Assembly: GCF_001190745.1 (NCBI RefSeq)
Contig: NZ_CP012196.1
Location: forward strand, 806,001-870,000
Origin: Campylobacter gracilis
GTDB taxonomy: Bacteria > Campylobacterota > Campylobacteria > Campylobacterales > Campylobacteraceae
Direction: 5' to 3'
DNA: 64,000 nt
The translations under genes and the position numbers were made by a program. Below the pieces are notes generated by a model. That model was not told the DNA's origin and did no database searches. It worked only from the letters and a program-made list of their open reading frames with translations. Below are positions 36,497 through 46,059 of this stretch, piece by piece; within the stretch, counting starts at the first letter, position 1; every line of letters starts with the position of its first letter.

Positions 36497-37702
36497 TTGG
36501 CTAATGCAAATCCACGCGGGCACCGCAAAAAGCGCCCGATCAATTACATAGCGATCGCCTTTGTCGTAATCTTATGCTTTTTAAGCGGCGCGGTTACCTA
36601 CGCGGTTTTGGATCTCGTATTTTCGGGCAATAAAGCTGCGTTGCAGCAGAGCTCGCGCAAACAAGCTTCCAAGAGCACTTCCGATCCTCGCGGTAAAAAG
36701 CCGCGTTTAAGCGCTGCGGAGAAGGAAGCTCTGATTCAAAAGGAGCTTGATAAGATCGCCGAGCAAAACGTAACCGCGCCGAAGATGAGTATCGAGCCCG
36801 CACGGCAGAATTCTGCAGGACAAAATTTAGTGAGGCAAAATTCTTCAAACGGCGATTCACAAAATTCCGCAAATTCTATGGCTTCCGCAAATTCCGCCGC
36901 CGTAAATTCGGCAGGTGACGGATCGGACGTAAATTTTACCGCGGCAAATTCCGCTTCAGAAAATTCCATAAATTCTACTGCACAAAGTCCTGCTTCCGGC
37001 AGCGCAGACGATCTTTCTAAATCGCCGCGCAAGGCTTTGCCCGCAGGCTCTCGCGCAAAGTTAGCGATCATCATCGACGACGTAGGCACCGACGAGCAGG
37101 CGCAAAAAATCGCTGCTCTTCCCGTGCGCGTGACGCCGTCCATCTTCCCGCCGGAGTATCAGCGCAAGGACACGCGCTCGCTCGCTCGCGGCTTTGAGCA
37201 TTACGCGATCCACCTGCCGATGGAGGCAAGCTCTGCCAAAAATAACTCCGCGACGCTGCGAGCTTCGGATAATTATGAGAAGCTGCGCGGCGTTATAGCC
37301 AAGCTGCGCGCGGACTTTCCGAACGCTAAATTTATAAACAACCATACCGGTTCTAAATTTACAGCCGACGAGCGCGCGATGCAAAATCTGCTGCGCGCGA
37401 TGAACGAGCATGGATTTTTATTTATCGACTCTCGCACGAGCCCCGCTACCAAGGCCAAGGCGGCGATGAATGGGTTTGGCATGCGATATGTGCATCGCGA
37501 TGTGTTTTTAGATAATCAAAACAGCGTCGCCGCGGTGCGCAAAAAGCTGCGCGAGGCCGTCGCGCTTGCTAAAAAGCAGGGTTACGCCATCGCTATCGGC
37601 CATCCCAAAAGCTCCACTCTGCGCGCGCTTGCAAACAGCTCCGACATCTTAGGCGAGGTCGATTTGGTCTATTTGGACGAAATCTATGAGTACTACGAGT
37701 GA
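36497..37702 (+). CDS. Divergent polysaccharide deacetylase (YibQ-like) with RAATTY-coded linker
   Basis: 401 residues from TTG 36497. One N-terminal membrane helix (about residues 16-40) anchors it in the inner membrane facing the periplasm. A long Asn/Ser/Ala linker (about residues 85-185) follows, then the divergent polysaccharide deacetylase domain: L-A-I-I-I-D-D-V-G-T-D, H-Y-A-I-H-L-P-M-E-A, I-N-N-H-T-G-S and A-I-G-H-P. The function of the YibQ family is unclear. The linker DNA has eleven RAATTY hexamers between 36808 and 36975, all spaced by multiples of three. The gene overlaps dprA by 17 bases. Confidence 0.85.
   Translation: MANANPRGHRKKRPINYIAIAFVVILCFLSGAVTYAVLDLVFSGNKAALQQSSRKQASKSTSDPRGKKPRLSAAEKEALIQKELDKIAEQNVTAPKMSIEPARQNSAGQNLVRQNSSNGDSQNSANSMASANSAAVNSAGDGSDVNFTAANSASENSINSTAQSPASGSADDLSKSPRKALPAGSRAKLAIIIDDVGTDEQAQKIAALPVRVTPSIFPPEYQRKDTRSLARGFEHYAIHLPMEASSAKNNSATLRASDNYEKLRGVIAKLRADFPNAKFINNHTGSKFTADERAMQNLLRAMNEHGFLFIDSRTSPATKAKAAMNGFGMRYVHRDVFLDNQNSVAAVRKKLREAVALAKKQGYAIAIGHPKSSTLRALANSSDILGEVDLVYLDEIYEYYE
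36808..36975 (+). repeat. RAATTY array in the deacetylase linker
   Basis: Hexamers start at 36808, 36823, 36838, 36862, 36871, 36889, 36904, 36931, 36946, 36961 and 36970. Steps are 9, 15, 18, 24 or 27 bases, so the reading frame and the Asn-Ser/Asn-Phe/Asn-Leu coding are kept. Confidence 0.85.
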
Positions 37703-38474
37703 GCTTAGTTTTAAAATTCAAAGCCTAGCAAGGCTTGGTGCGAGCGAGCCCGCGCAGCTGTATTTTAGGGGCGAGCCGGCGCTACTGCAAAAGCGCCGCA
37801 TCTCGATCGTGGGCTCGCGCAAGATGAGCGTTTATAGCAAAAATTTGATCCTGCGCCTCGCGCGCGCCTTGAGCGATGCGGACTTTTGCGTCGTAAGCGG
37901 CGCGGCGATCGGCTGCGACATAGCCGCGCACGAAGGGGCGTTTCCAAACACGATCGCGGTTTTTGGAAACGGCCTTGATCAAATTTATCCCGCGCAAAAC
38001 GCCGCCATGATCGGCAAAATTTACGAGCGCAGCCTCGCGCTTAGCGAGTACGAGGACGGCGTGAGCGCGCGCGGATTTCAGTTTTTGCAGCGCAACCGCA
38101 TCGTCGTGGCGCTGTCCGAAGCGCTGATCGTCGCTCAAGCCGAGCCCCGCAGTGGCTCGCTGCAAAGCGCGCGTCTGGCTCGCGAGATGGGCGTGCCCGT
38201 GTACGTACTGCCGCACCGAATGGACGAGAGCGCGGGCACGAATGATCTGCTCGCAAAATCTCAGGCGCGGCTGATTGCGGATTTTGGCGAGTTTGTCGCC
38301 TCTTTGGCTCCGCAGACGCCGCAAAACACTGAGCGCACGCAGGATGAGGTGATGGAATTTTTAGCGATAAATTCCGATCTGCAAGCGGCGATCGAGCGCT
38401 TCGGCGATAAAATTTACGAATACGAGCTTGAAGGCAGGATCGAAATTTTAGGCGCAAAGATCGTGGCAAAGTAG
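37686..38474 (+). CDS. dprA: DNA-processing protein DprA
   Basis: 262 residues. It protects incoming single-stranded DNA and loads RecA in natural transformation. The Rossmann-like fold shows S-I-V-G-S-R-K-M-S, V-V-S-G-A-A-I-G-C-D-I-A-A-H, F-G-N-G-L-D and R-N-R-I-V-V-A-L-S-E-A with A-E-P-R-S-G-S-L. Helicobacter/Campylobacter DprA lack the SAM-like N-domain and have a small C-terminal helical domain, as here. The ATG lies inside the end of the deacetylase gene. Confidence 0.94.
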   Translation: MSTTSELSFKIQSLARLGASEPAQLYFRGEPALLQKRRISIVGSRKMSVYSKNLILRLARALSDADFCVVSGAAIGCDIAAHEGAFPNTIAVFGNGLDQIYPAQNAAMIGKIYERSLALSEYEDGVSARGFQFLQRNRIVVALSEALIVAQAEPRSGSLQSARLAREMGVPVYVLPHRMDESAGTNDLLAKSQARLIADFGEFVASLAPQTPQNTERTQDEVMEFLAINSDLQAAIERFGDKIYEYELEGRIEILGAKIVAK

Positions 38475-39312
38475 CCGGCGGGCGCTTGCTTGCCGTGGTT
38501 TGATCGGGTGCTGCCCGCCGGCACGGCTTGTTTGCATGGTGCCAAGTCTGCGCGGTCGGAGTTTAAATTTAGAAAAAGGCGGCTTGATAAAATTTTACTT
38601 TCTACAAGTAGCACTTGAGCTTAAAACAAACTCGCGCGGTTTGTTTGTCAGCGCCGCTCGCCCCGCTTGTGGTAATGATCGGTTTGTGAATGCCACGCGC
38701 AATTTGTAAATACTTTGCGGCGTGGAATTTAAGCGTTAAAATGCATGAAATTTTCTGAAATAGCGTTTAAATGTTTGTTTGCCTATCATGCTAAATTTTT
38801 GCGGGTAAATTTGGCTGCGGATTTCAGCGCGAGTGTGGTAGGCTAAATTTGCCGCAAGGAAAAATTTTGAGCGTGGCAGCAAAATTTTACGAGTTATAAA
38901 GCGTAGGGACTTGTATCTGCTCCGCCGCGTGAGCGTGGGTTTGCTTTAAAATTTTGATTTTGCGTGGGGTGGGTTGGTTGCACGTCTGTATCTGCACGGC
39001 AGGATTTATGGCTGCCGTGAGTTTGGGTGTCGCTTACATGCAGCTCGCGCGGACTCAGTGCGGATGTACCAAGTCGGCGCGGCGATCGAAATTTTGGAAT
39101 TTGAAGCTCGCGGCACGCTAAATTTAATAGCTCGCAAGCGGCGCGAGCGAGTGAAATTTATGTCAATTTCGTATAAAATTTCATAAATTCCGCAGCTAAA
39201 TTCTGCGATAAAATTTAGTTATGAAATTCCGATCGCGGAATTTTGGTGGCATAATTTTAATAGCGAAATTCCGTAAAATTCCATAAAATTTAATGTAAGT
39301 AAAGGATGAAAT
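38475..39312. other. 838-base gap between dprA and ruvX
   Basis: These genes are adjacent in C. jejuni as I recall it. Here the gap has no credible gene and is built of AAATTT/AAATTC/GAATTT-rich pieces, most densely near 39120-39300. Short frames in it lack start sites. Confidence 0.5.
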
Positions 39313-39705
39313 TTGATAGTTGCGATCGATCTTGGGCTTAAGCGTATCGGCGTGGCAGCGGCACCGGATGATAAGACGCCGCTTCCGTGCGAGCCGATCC
39401 TGCGCAAAAACCGCACCCAAGCCGCGCGCGAGCTAAGCGAACTGCTGCGCGAAAAGGGTGCCAGCGTGCTAGTGCTGGGCGTGCCGCGCGGCGGGGCGAG
39501 CGAGGAGGAGATGAGCAGGCGCATACGCCACTTCGCCTCGCTGCTGGATTTTGACGGCGAGATAAAATTTCAAGATGAGAGCTTTTCGAGCGCCGAAGCG
39601 GCGGAGTTTGCGAGTAAATGCGCTAAGGGCGGCGGCAAGGATCCGCGCTTTGATAGCATCGCCGCGACGATAATTTTGCAGAGGTTTTTGGCGAGCATGG
39701 GCTAG
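39313..39705 (+). CDS. ruvX: Holliday junction resolvase-like protein RuvX (YqgF)
   Basis: 130 residues from TTG 39313 with AAAGGATG upstream. RNase H-like fold with A-I-D-L-G-L-K-R-I-G-V-A at the start, G-V-P-R-G-G, F-Q-D-E-S-F-S-S and the final D-S-I-A-A-T-I-I-L-Q acidic site. It processes the 5' end of 16S rRNA or resolves junctions in other bacteria. Confidence 0.92.
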   Translation: MIVAIDLGLKRIGVAAAPDDKTPLPCEPILRKNRTQAARELSELLREKGASVLVLGVPRGGASEEEMSRRIRHFASLLDFDGEIKFQDESFSSAEAAEFASKCAKGGGKDPRFDSIAATIILQRFLASMG

Positions 39706-40167
39706 GCACGCGCGTAGTGATGTAATTTGCGCGCGGCGGCGCAAGATAGAATTGCCACTCGTCTGTTTTGCCGTTTGTCTATTTTGTCGCCGTTTGAAAG
39801 GCCGCGAAATTTTACTCGCTCACCTAAAACGGACGGAATTTTATGCTCGTTAGAGATTGATAAAATTTCATCGCCCGCTAAAGCCTGGCGAAATTTTGCT
39901 TTGCCTGCAAAGAGCCTGCGGAATTTATTTTGACTGTAGCCGTAAATGACGCTTTAGGTGGTTAAACCGAGTGAGATTGACAGCGGTTTGAGCTTTAAGT
40001 AGTGAGGTTTATGCATTTTGGCGATTTGTGCTCGCGCGCACGGCTGCTATTTTAAGTTTTTTCAAGGTCTATTTAGACGCAAAGAATGCTAAGCAAAATT
40101 GCAAAAACGCGGATGCATCATAGAATAGGGCGTAAATTTTGCGATAAATTTCATTTAGGGAGCGGTT
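39706..40167. other. Intergenic, no supported gene
   Basis: About 460 bases with AAATTT-type runs; GGGAGCGG at the end is the EthD gene's ribosome-binding site. Confidence 0.5.
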
Positions 40168-40536
40168 ATGTTTAAGATCACGATGTTAGTAAAAAGGGCA
40201 CCGGGTATCACGCAGCAGGAGTTTGTGGCACACTGGGCGGCGCATTCGCAAAAGGTTTTGGTTAATCAAAAGGGGCTAAATATCGTCCGCTATGCAAAAA
40301 CTATGCCTATCTTTATCGAGGGACAGAGCACCAAGCGCGAGACGGCAGCGTTTAACTACGATGCGATGGGTGAGCTGTGGTATGAGAGCGTGCAAGCGTT
40401 TGCGGATGCGCGAAACAGCGAGGCGGCGCGAGCGGTGCTAGCGGAGCTGATGGCGGATGAGGCGAGGTTTTGCGATATGAAAAACTCCGTGATGTGGTTC
40501 GGCGAGGAGGAGGCTGTGATAGAGTTTGAGCACTAG
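40168..40536 (+). CDS. EthD-domain protein
   Basis: 122 residues. A small dimeric alpha/beta-barrel (ferredoxin-like) fold is suggested by M-F-K-I-T-M-L-V-K-R-A-P-G-I-T-Q-Q-E-F with H-W-A-A-H-S, then Y-D-A-M-G-E-L-W-Y-E-S, as in EthD. EthD-type proteins are found with ring-ether or quinone metabolism, but this copy stands alone and its substrate is unknown. Confidence 0.75.
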   Translation: MFKITMLVKRAPGITQQEFVAHWAAHSQKVLVNQKGLNIVRYAKTMPIFIEGQSTKRETAAFNYDAMGELWYESVQAFADARNSEAARAVLAELMADEARFCDMKNSVMWFGEEEAVIEFEH

Positions 40537-41279
40537 GGAGCGCGGCTTGCAGCGAATAAATTTTGAAGTAAAGCTCTTTAAATGGATAGAATTCTGTGTG
40601 GCATTCTAGTTTTAAAATGGGTGGAATTTTACAGACTAGGCTTGCGCGGCTAAAATCGCAATCGCAGTCTACATAGATGAAATTTACATGCGCTATACAG
40701 ATACTGCGCGGCCTAAATTATTTTAAGGCTCATATATCTAAGTGGTGTAGATCTAAGAAGCCTGGGTATTGGAGCCAAAACGCCTAAAGACGCATTACGC
40801 TTGCGATTTTGGCATAGGCAAGCCGATTTCTAAGATAAAATTTAAAGGCTGGCTGCGTAAAATTTTTTAAAATTTCTAAGCAGCAATGCGAAATTTTCAA
40901 AAATTTTCTATGGCGCGGCAAGATGCTTGTCGCGGGTTTGGTACGCGACAAAATATTTTACACATTAGAATGTCGCTCTGATAAATTACCATTGTAGAGT
41001 CCGTAGGTGTTTCAGACCTCAAGGATTAAATGTTTTTTTATAAAAACTGTAGGCGCCGTGGATGCCGCATAGACGGTGCGAGTAAAAATTGAGGCAAGCC
41101 AGCCATAAAAATAATCTTGCAATTAAAATTTTAATTTGTCTTTTTAAAATTCCGCTCAAAGCTCCGTTTAAAATTTTATTTAAAATTTTGCTTGGGATTT
41201 TGATAGAAATTTTGCAGGAATTTCGCCGTAAATTTCACAGCTATTATCAAAAATTAAAATTTTATCCCTCGCTTTTTGC
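40537..41279. other. Intergenic, AT-rich repeats, no supported gene
   Basis: About 740 bases. From 41110 to 41260 it is dense in AAAATTTT and AAATTCC words; the frame at 41089-41301 is just this low-complexity sequence. Confidence 0.5.
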
Positions 41280-41285
41280 TATAAT
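41280..41285 (+). promoter_or_regulatory. -10 box (TATAAT) for the third Hcp gene
   Basis: Consensus TATAAT after CTTTTTGC, 28 bases before the ATG, with AAAGGAG in the leader. Confidence 0.5.
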
Positions 41286-41312
41286 TATTTTTAAAATTTA
41301 AAAGGAGCAAAA

Positions 41313-41999
41313 ATGAAAATTTTAGCGTCGATTACCGCACTAATCGTAGCAGCCTACTTGCTCGCGCAGATATTTTTCCCGCAGGGGGTCTCGTTTGTCG
41401 GATGCGGCATCGGTAGGGCTAATTCGTGCGAAGACTATGGAACATATTTGCTTGAGGAGCGCGATTATGAGGCGGCAAAAAAGCCATTTGAAAAAGCTTG
41501 TGAAGCGGGGCTAGAAAATAGCTGTGCTATCGCGGGGGATTTATATTACGACGAGCAAAATTTATATAAAACTACGAAAGATAAGGGCAAGTCCGCGCGG
41601 TTTTATTCCAAAGCGTGCGAGCTGGGAGCCGCCAAAGCTTGCTACAACGCCGCGATAATCTCTTATAAAAATGCGGATAAGAAAAATACATTTGCGTTTT
41701 TTGCCAAATCATGCGATTTGGGACTAGGCGAGGGCTGCTTAAATGCTGCGGTCGCTAGCTACGAAGAAAAAGACTATCAGGGCGCTCTTAAGTTTTTCCT
41801 CAAATCTTGCGATGCTGCTTTGGCAGAGGGATGCCAAAGGGTCGGGCTAGCGTATTCAAAGAAGGAATTTGGCGAGCCGGATCTGGATAAAGCGATGATC
41901 TACTACGACAAGGCTTGCAAACTGGGGGCGGAGTTTAGCTGCAACGTAGTAGCTGCGATGAATAAAATAAATGCAAGCGAGGCTAATGCTACTAAATAG
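41313..41999 (+). CDS. Sel1-repeat (Hcp-type) cysteine-rich protein, third copy
   Basis: 228 residues with an N-terminal hydrophobic signal or anchor (T-A-L-I-V-A-A-Y-L-L-A) and about five Sel1-like repeats with paired Cys (K-A-C-E-L-G-A-A-K-A-C-Y-N-A, K-S-C-D-L-G-L-G-E-G-C-L-N-A). It is shorter and more divergent than the tandem pair at 25770 and 26783. Export to the periplasm and disulfide-linked repeats are expected. Confidence 0.87.
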   Translation: MKILASITALIVAAYLLAQIFFPQGVSFVGCGIGRANSCEDYGTYLLEERDYEAAKKPFEKACEAGLENSCAIAGDLYYDEQNLYKTTKDKGKSARFYSKACELGAAKACYNAAIISYKNADKKNTFAFFAKSCDLGLGEGCLNAAVASYEEKDYQGALKFFLKSCDAALAEGCQRVGLAYSKKEFGEPDLDKAMIYYDKACKLGAEFSCNVVAAMNKINASEANATK

Positions 42000-42639
42000 A
42001 TGGCAGGGCTAGCTAGATAATACGGCGAGATCGAAATTAGTATAGAAATTTTGCGGAGCTTTATGGGATTTTATGAAATTTCGTGAAATTTTGTCTTTAA
42101 ATTTTATTGCTGAGATTCCGCATATTGCGATAATGGCGATGGATAGCGATTTTAAAATTTCAGTATCTTGGAAGTTTAGAATTTAATCTATGCTGTGGAT
42201 TTTATTGACAGAATTTTAACTTGTCATAGACTTATCCATCGCGATATAGGGATTTCATCATAATCATGGTGCTAAATTATATATCGTTGAAAGCGAAAAA
42301 ATTGCGCAAACTAGCGAGTAGCTATGCAATCACAGCTGATATGGCAAAAATATCCGAAAAAGATCGCACGAGGTAATCAATCTGCGAAGTAAGCAAAATC
42401 AATTATCAAGTGGATGGAATCTATCAATAAACAAGTAAAATTATTCATCGCAAAGCAAGCAAAATCGATCTGTAAATGGGTAGATCAAGCTTGAAACTAA
42501 CTCGAAGTGCCTGTAAATAAGCTAAATTGCAAGCAAGATAAATTTTAAGCAGAAATATTGTAAGAAAGTAAAATTTTAGATGGGGTAAGCGGGATAAATC
42601 GATTTCAAATCACCGTATAAGTTGGATGACGATCCTAAT
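42000..42639. other. Intergenic with degenerate 66-base repeat
   Basis: No gene. A 20-base word at 42384-42403 recurs with three mismatches at 42450-42469 (66-base step), with weaker similarity further on. The rest is AT-rich spacer. Confidence 0.45.
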
Positions 42640-44022
42640 TTAAAGCCCCATTTTTCCGGGATTTAAGATGCCTTTTGGATCGAACGCCCTTTTGATCGCG
42701 CGAAATAGCTCCATCTCTGCTGCGCTAAAAGCTAGCGGCATAAATTCCGCCTTACTTAGCCCGATGCCGTGCTCGCCGCTGAGCGTACCGCCAAGACCAA
42801 CTGCAGCTTTGAAAATTTCGGTGATTGCGTCATGTCCGCGTCGCACTTGAGCTTCATCTTTTTTGTCGGCGACCATGACGTTGGTGTGGACATTGCCGTC
42901 GCCCGTGTGCCCGAAACAGGGCACGCGCACGCCGTATTTATCGCCGATGCGCGCGATACGGCGCAGTAGCTCGGGCAGCTGCGAGCGCGGGACGGTGATG
43001 TCCTCATTTAGCTTAAGCGTGCCGTAGATATTGATCGCCTGCGAGCAGTTGCGTCTCGCAAACCAAATGCCCGCGCGCTCCTCTTCGCTTTCTGCGATGC
43101 GAAAGTCGCTCGCGCCGTTTTGAACGAAAATTTCTTTTATGAGTGCGAGCTCCTCCAAAAGCACTGCTTCTAAATTGCCGTCGGTTTCGCAGATCAAAAT
43201 CGCGCCCGCATCCCTTGGCAAGCCTTTGTGAAATTTCTCCTCGACCGCGGCTATACACAGCGCGTCTAAAAATTCCATCGCCACGGGCGTGATACCGGCA
43301 GCCATCGTCTTATACACGGCATTCATTGCCGCATCTACGCTAGGAAAGACGCCCATCGCAGTCTTTTTAAGCTTTGGCATCGGGATTAGTTTGAGCGTGA
43401 TTTCGGTGATGATGGCAAGCGCGCCTTCGCTTGCGATTAAAATTCCTGCCACGTTGAAGCCTGCGACATCTTTGATAGTGCGTTTGCCCGCTCGGATCAC
43501 CTCTCCATTAGGCAGTACCGCACGCAGTGCCATTACGTAGTCTTTGGTGATGCCGTATTTTGCGGCGCGCATGCCACCGGAGTTTTCGGCGACATTGCCT
43601 CCTAGCGTGGAATAATCCTGGCTTGCGGGATCGGGCGGATAAAAAAGCCCGCGCACTGCAGCTGCTTTTTGCAGATCGATATTTATGCAGCCGGGTTGGA
43701 CTACGGCGAGTAGATTTTGCATGTCGATTTCTAGAATTTTATTCATATGTTTTTCAAATGCCAAAATCACTCCACCGTTTGCGGCTAAAGATCCACCCGT
43801 AAAACCGCTACCTGCGCCTCTTGGAACTATGGGGATTAAATTTTCGTTGCAGAATTTTAAAATTTGACTGACATCGTCCTCACTTCGCGGGAAAAGCACG
43901 CCGTCCGGCAGGCAGCGTCTTTTCGTCGCGTCGTAGCAGTATGCCGTACGATGAGCCTCGTCAAAATAGGCATTATCCGCACCTAATAGATTTGTAAAAA
44001 ACGCTTGCGCGGCACTATTCAT
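42640..44022 (-). CDS. glcD: FAD-linked 2-hydroxyacid oxidase GlcD-like (glycolate/D-lactate dehydrogenase)
   Basis: 460 residues, the usual length. The PCMH-type FAD domain shows P-R-G-A-G-S-G-F-T-G-G-S, D-P-A-S-Q-D-Y-S-T-L-G-G-N-V-A-E-N-S-G-G and I-K-D-V-A-G-F-N. The C-terminal domain has C-F-G-H-T-G-D-G-N-V-H-T-N and G-G-T-L-S-G-E-H-G-I-G. It oxidises glycolate or D-lactate and passes electrons to quinone or a partner; no GlcE/GlcF lies beside it. It overlaps the upstream gene by 8 bases, an arrangement shared with C. jejuni Cj1213c-Cj1214c as I recall. Confidence 0.93.
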   Translation of the reverse strand: MNSAAQAFFTNLLGADNAYFDEAHRTAYCYDATKRRCLPDGVLFPRSEDDVSQILKFCNENLIPIVPRGAGSGFTGGSLAANGGVILAFEKHMNKILEIDMQNLLAVVQPGCINIDLQKAAAVRGLFYPPDPASQDYSTLGGNVAENSGGMRAAKYGITKDYVMALRAVLPNGEVIRAGKRTIKDVAGFNVAGILIASEGALAIITEITLKLIPMPKLKKTAMGVFPSVDAAMNAVYKTMAAGITPVAMEFLDALCIAAVEEKFHKGLPRDAGAILICETDGNLEAVLLEELALIKEIFVQNGASDFRIAESEEERAGIWFARRNCSQAINIYGTLKLNEDITVPRSQLPELLRRIARIGDKYGVRVPCFGHTGDGNVHTNVMVADKKDEAQVRRGHDAITEIFKAAVGLGGTLSGEHGIGLSKAEFMPLAFSAAEMELFRAIKRAFDPKGILNPGKMGL

Positions 44023-44743
44023 CGCCGTCTAAGCCCAGCAAATAGCGGTAGTGCTTGTCGTAATCGCTGATCGGGCCGTTAGTAAAATCCCAAATGACGG
44101 TCTTTATCTCGCCCACGCGCGAGTAAAATGGCAGCTGATAATAAGCCACACTGCCGCTAGCAAACGTACGCAAAGGCTTGAAACTACCGCAGTCGGCAAA
44201 TACGCCTTGTTTATCCATCGCGATAAAAATCAGTCCGGCGCTGTTTTGCGCGCAAATTTTACGAAAATCGTCGCGGCTGGGATTTGGCTTGTGGTTGTAG
44301 CTAAGATAGGCGCCGCCAAGATCTGGGTGGATAAAATTTATATTCGGAAAAGCCTTGATAACCTGCTCGTAAATTTCAGCGTTAGGTGCGACGATTATGG
44401 CGCGGTTATAGAGGAAATTTAAGATCACTTTATCGCCGCTTGAGGGTAAAATTTTAGGCAGTGGCAGCGCCTCTTGAGCTAACATATCAAAGACCTCAAA
44501 TCGCACCTTCGCCTTGCCTGCGCTTTTTTGCGTCACGACTGCGCGCGCGATGATGGAGCTTGCGCCGCTACCGAAATTATGCATCACCACTCCGCTGCTA
44601 CCTACGGCAATCGTAGGGCTATCTGTGATCTCGCCCGAACCATCCGCTACGCTAAGTAGGGCGGTTTCGTATCGCGGCATGTTAAATTCCGCCCCTGTCG
44701 CCGCGCTTAAAAATAGACCTAAAATAAGTAAAGCTTTTTTCAA
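44015..44743 (-). CDS. Exported protein with plasminogen-binding (PgbA_N-like) domain
   Basis: 242 residues. A signal peptide of about 17 residues (K-K-A-L-L-I-L-G-L-F-L-S-A-A-T-G-A) precedes a beta-rich domain: Y-E-T-A-L-L-S-V-A-D-G-S-G, then V-G-S-S-G-V-V-M-H and S-I-I-A-R-A-V-V. This matches the N-terminal domain of the H. pylori plasminogen-binding proteins and Campylobacter relatives. Without the basic C-terminal region of PgbA/B, plasminogen binding is unproven. Divergent from the M23 peptidase gene. Confidence 0.75.
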   Translation of the reverse strand: MKKALLILGLFLSAATGAEFNMPRYETALLSVADGSGEITDSPTIAVGSSGVVMHNFGSGASSIIARAVVTQKSAGKAKVRFEVFDMLAQEALPLPKILPSSGDKVILNFLYNRAIIVAPNAEIYEQVIKAFPNINFIHPDLGGAYLSYNHKPNPSRDDFRKICAQNSAGLIFIAMDKQGVFADCGSFKPLRTFASGSVAYYQLPFYSRVGEIKTVIWDFTNGPISDYDKHYRYLLGLDGDE

Positions 44744-44841
44744 AATTCTACTCCTGAATAAAATTTTGGCTAATTATACATAAAACTTTGAAATTAGCGA
44801 TAAAATTCCGCGGTATTTACGAAATATAAGCGTTTTTTCGT

Positions 44842-44847
44842 TACAAT
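44842..44847 (+). promoter_or_regulatory. Candidate -10 box (TACAAT) for the M23 peptidase gene
   Basis: TACAAT after CGTTTTTTCGT, 35 bases before the ATG. Confidence 0.4.
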
Positions 44848-44881
44848 CCCGCCTTAAAATAATATTTCAAAGCGGTTTTAT

Positions 44882-46051
44882 ATGACTAGAATTTTTATAT
44901 TGCTTTTTCTGTGGATAGGCGTAGTTTTTGCGAACAACCCCAGCGTAGAGAAGTTTGCCTGGCCAGATGGCGTGAGTCTTCTGCAATTTATGGAAACTGC
45001 GGGCATCCCCGCATCTGTATATTACGACCTGGATAAAGAAGACCAAGAGCTTGCCGCTGAGGTGCGCGCGGGCGTGGAGTGTCAAATTTTACGTGATCCA
45101 GCAGGTCGCGTCTCCCAGCTGTTAATCCCCGTCAGTGAGGAGCTTCAGATCCACATATACCGCGATAAATTCGGCACTTTTAGATTCGTTTATACTCCGA
45201 TAGTTTATGAGGAAAACAGCTACTCTTTAGGAATTCAGATCGAAAGCTCGCCCTATCAAGACATCATCAAAGCTACGGGCAATGCAGCTTTAGCGAATGA
45301 GTTTATGCTTGTTTTTAAAAACGAGGTAAATTTTAAAAAGCTGCAAAAGGGCGATAGGCTCGTGATTCTATACGAGCAAAAAACGCGCCTTGGCAAGCCT
45401 TTTGGCGGAGTAAATATCACCGCAGGAATGATCGAGGAAAATAAAAAGCCCAAATCGCTATATTTTTTCGACGATAAATACTATGACCGAAGCGGTAAAA
45501 AGGTCGAATCTTTTCTACTAATCACGCCGCTTGTTTATACTAGAATTTCATCCTATTTTACCCCTAAAAGATTTCATCCGATTTTAAAGCGATATCGCGC
45601 GCACTTAGGCGTGGATTATGCAGCTCCCAAAGGCACTAGGGTAAATGCAGCAGGGGCGGGCAAGATTAGCTTCGTAGGGCGTAAAAACGGCTACGGCAAT
45701 ACCGTCGAAATCAATCACGGAGGCGGTATTAGCACGCTTTATGCGCATCTTAGTGGCTTTGCTAGCGGCACAAAAGCAGGCGTTAGCGTCAAGCAAGGTC
45801 AGTTAATCGCCTACGTGGGCTCGACCGGGCTTAGTTCGGGACCGCATCTGCACTTCGGACTTTATAAAAATAAGCAGGCGATAGATCCGCTTAAGGTAGT
45901 CAAGATTGAAAAAACTAACGTCATAAGCGCTGAGGAACTTAAATTTAAAGCCCTCGTCAAAGATATGGACGCCAGAATGGCTGCGGCTAAAGACGGCTCG
46001 AAAAACCCTGCTAAATTTGAAAACTACGAGTCGCTTATCACGATAAATTAA
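44882..46051 (+). CDS. Periplasmic M23-family metallopeptidase
   Basis: 389 residues with a signal peptide (about 1-18). The N-terminal part carries a LysM/OapA-like pattern (G-V-S-L-L-Q-F-M, I-P-A-S-V-Y-Y-D-L-D). The C-terminal LytM domain has the Zn ligands H-L-G-V-D-Y-A-A-P and H-L-H-F-G-L-Y, with Y-A-H-L-S between. M23 enzymes of this group cut peptidoglycan cross-links and shape the cell in Helicobacter and Campylobacter (Cj1215-like). Confidence 0.9.
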   Translation: MTRIFILLFLWIGVVFANNPSVEKFAWPDGVSLLQFMETAGIPASVYYDLDKEDQELAAEVRAGVECQILRDPAGRVSQLLIPVSEELQIHIYRDKFGTFRFVYTPIVYEENSYSLGIQIESSPYQDIIKATGNAALANEFMLVFKNEVNFKKLQKGDRLVILYEQKTRLGKPFGGVNITAGMIEENKKPKSLYFFDDKYYDRSGKKVESFLLITPLVYTRISSYFTPKRFHPILKRYRAHLGVDYAAPKGTRVNAAGAGKISFVGRKNGYGNTVEINHGGGISTLYAHLSGFASGTKAGVSVKQGQLIAYVGSTGLSSGPHLHFGLYKNKQAIDPLKVVKIEKTNVISAEELKFKALVKDMDARMAAAKDGSKNPAKFENYESLITIN

Positions 46052-46059
46052 GGCTGAAA

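Noticed and set aside
41089-41301. 70-codon open frame rich in Ile/Lys/Phe
   Set aside because: It is a translation of AAAATTTT-type low-complexity spacer running into the Hcp promoter.
42384-42469. CRISPR array
   Set aside because: Repeats are imperfect over only 20 bases and the flanks also share similarity, which fits a decayed tandem repeat better.
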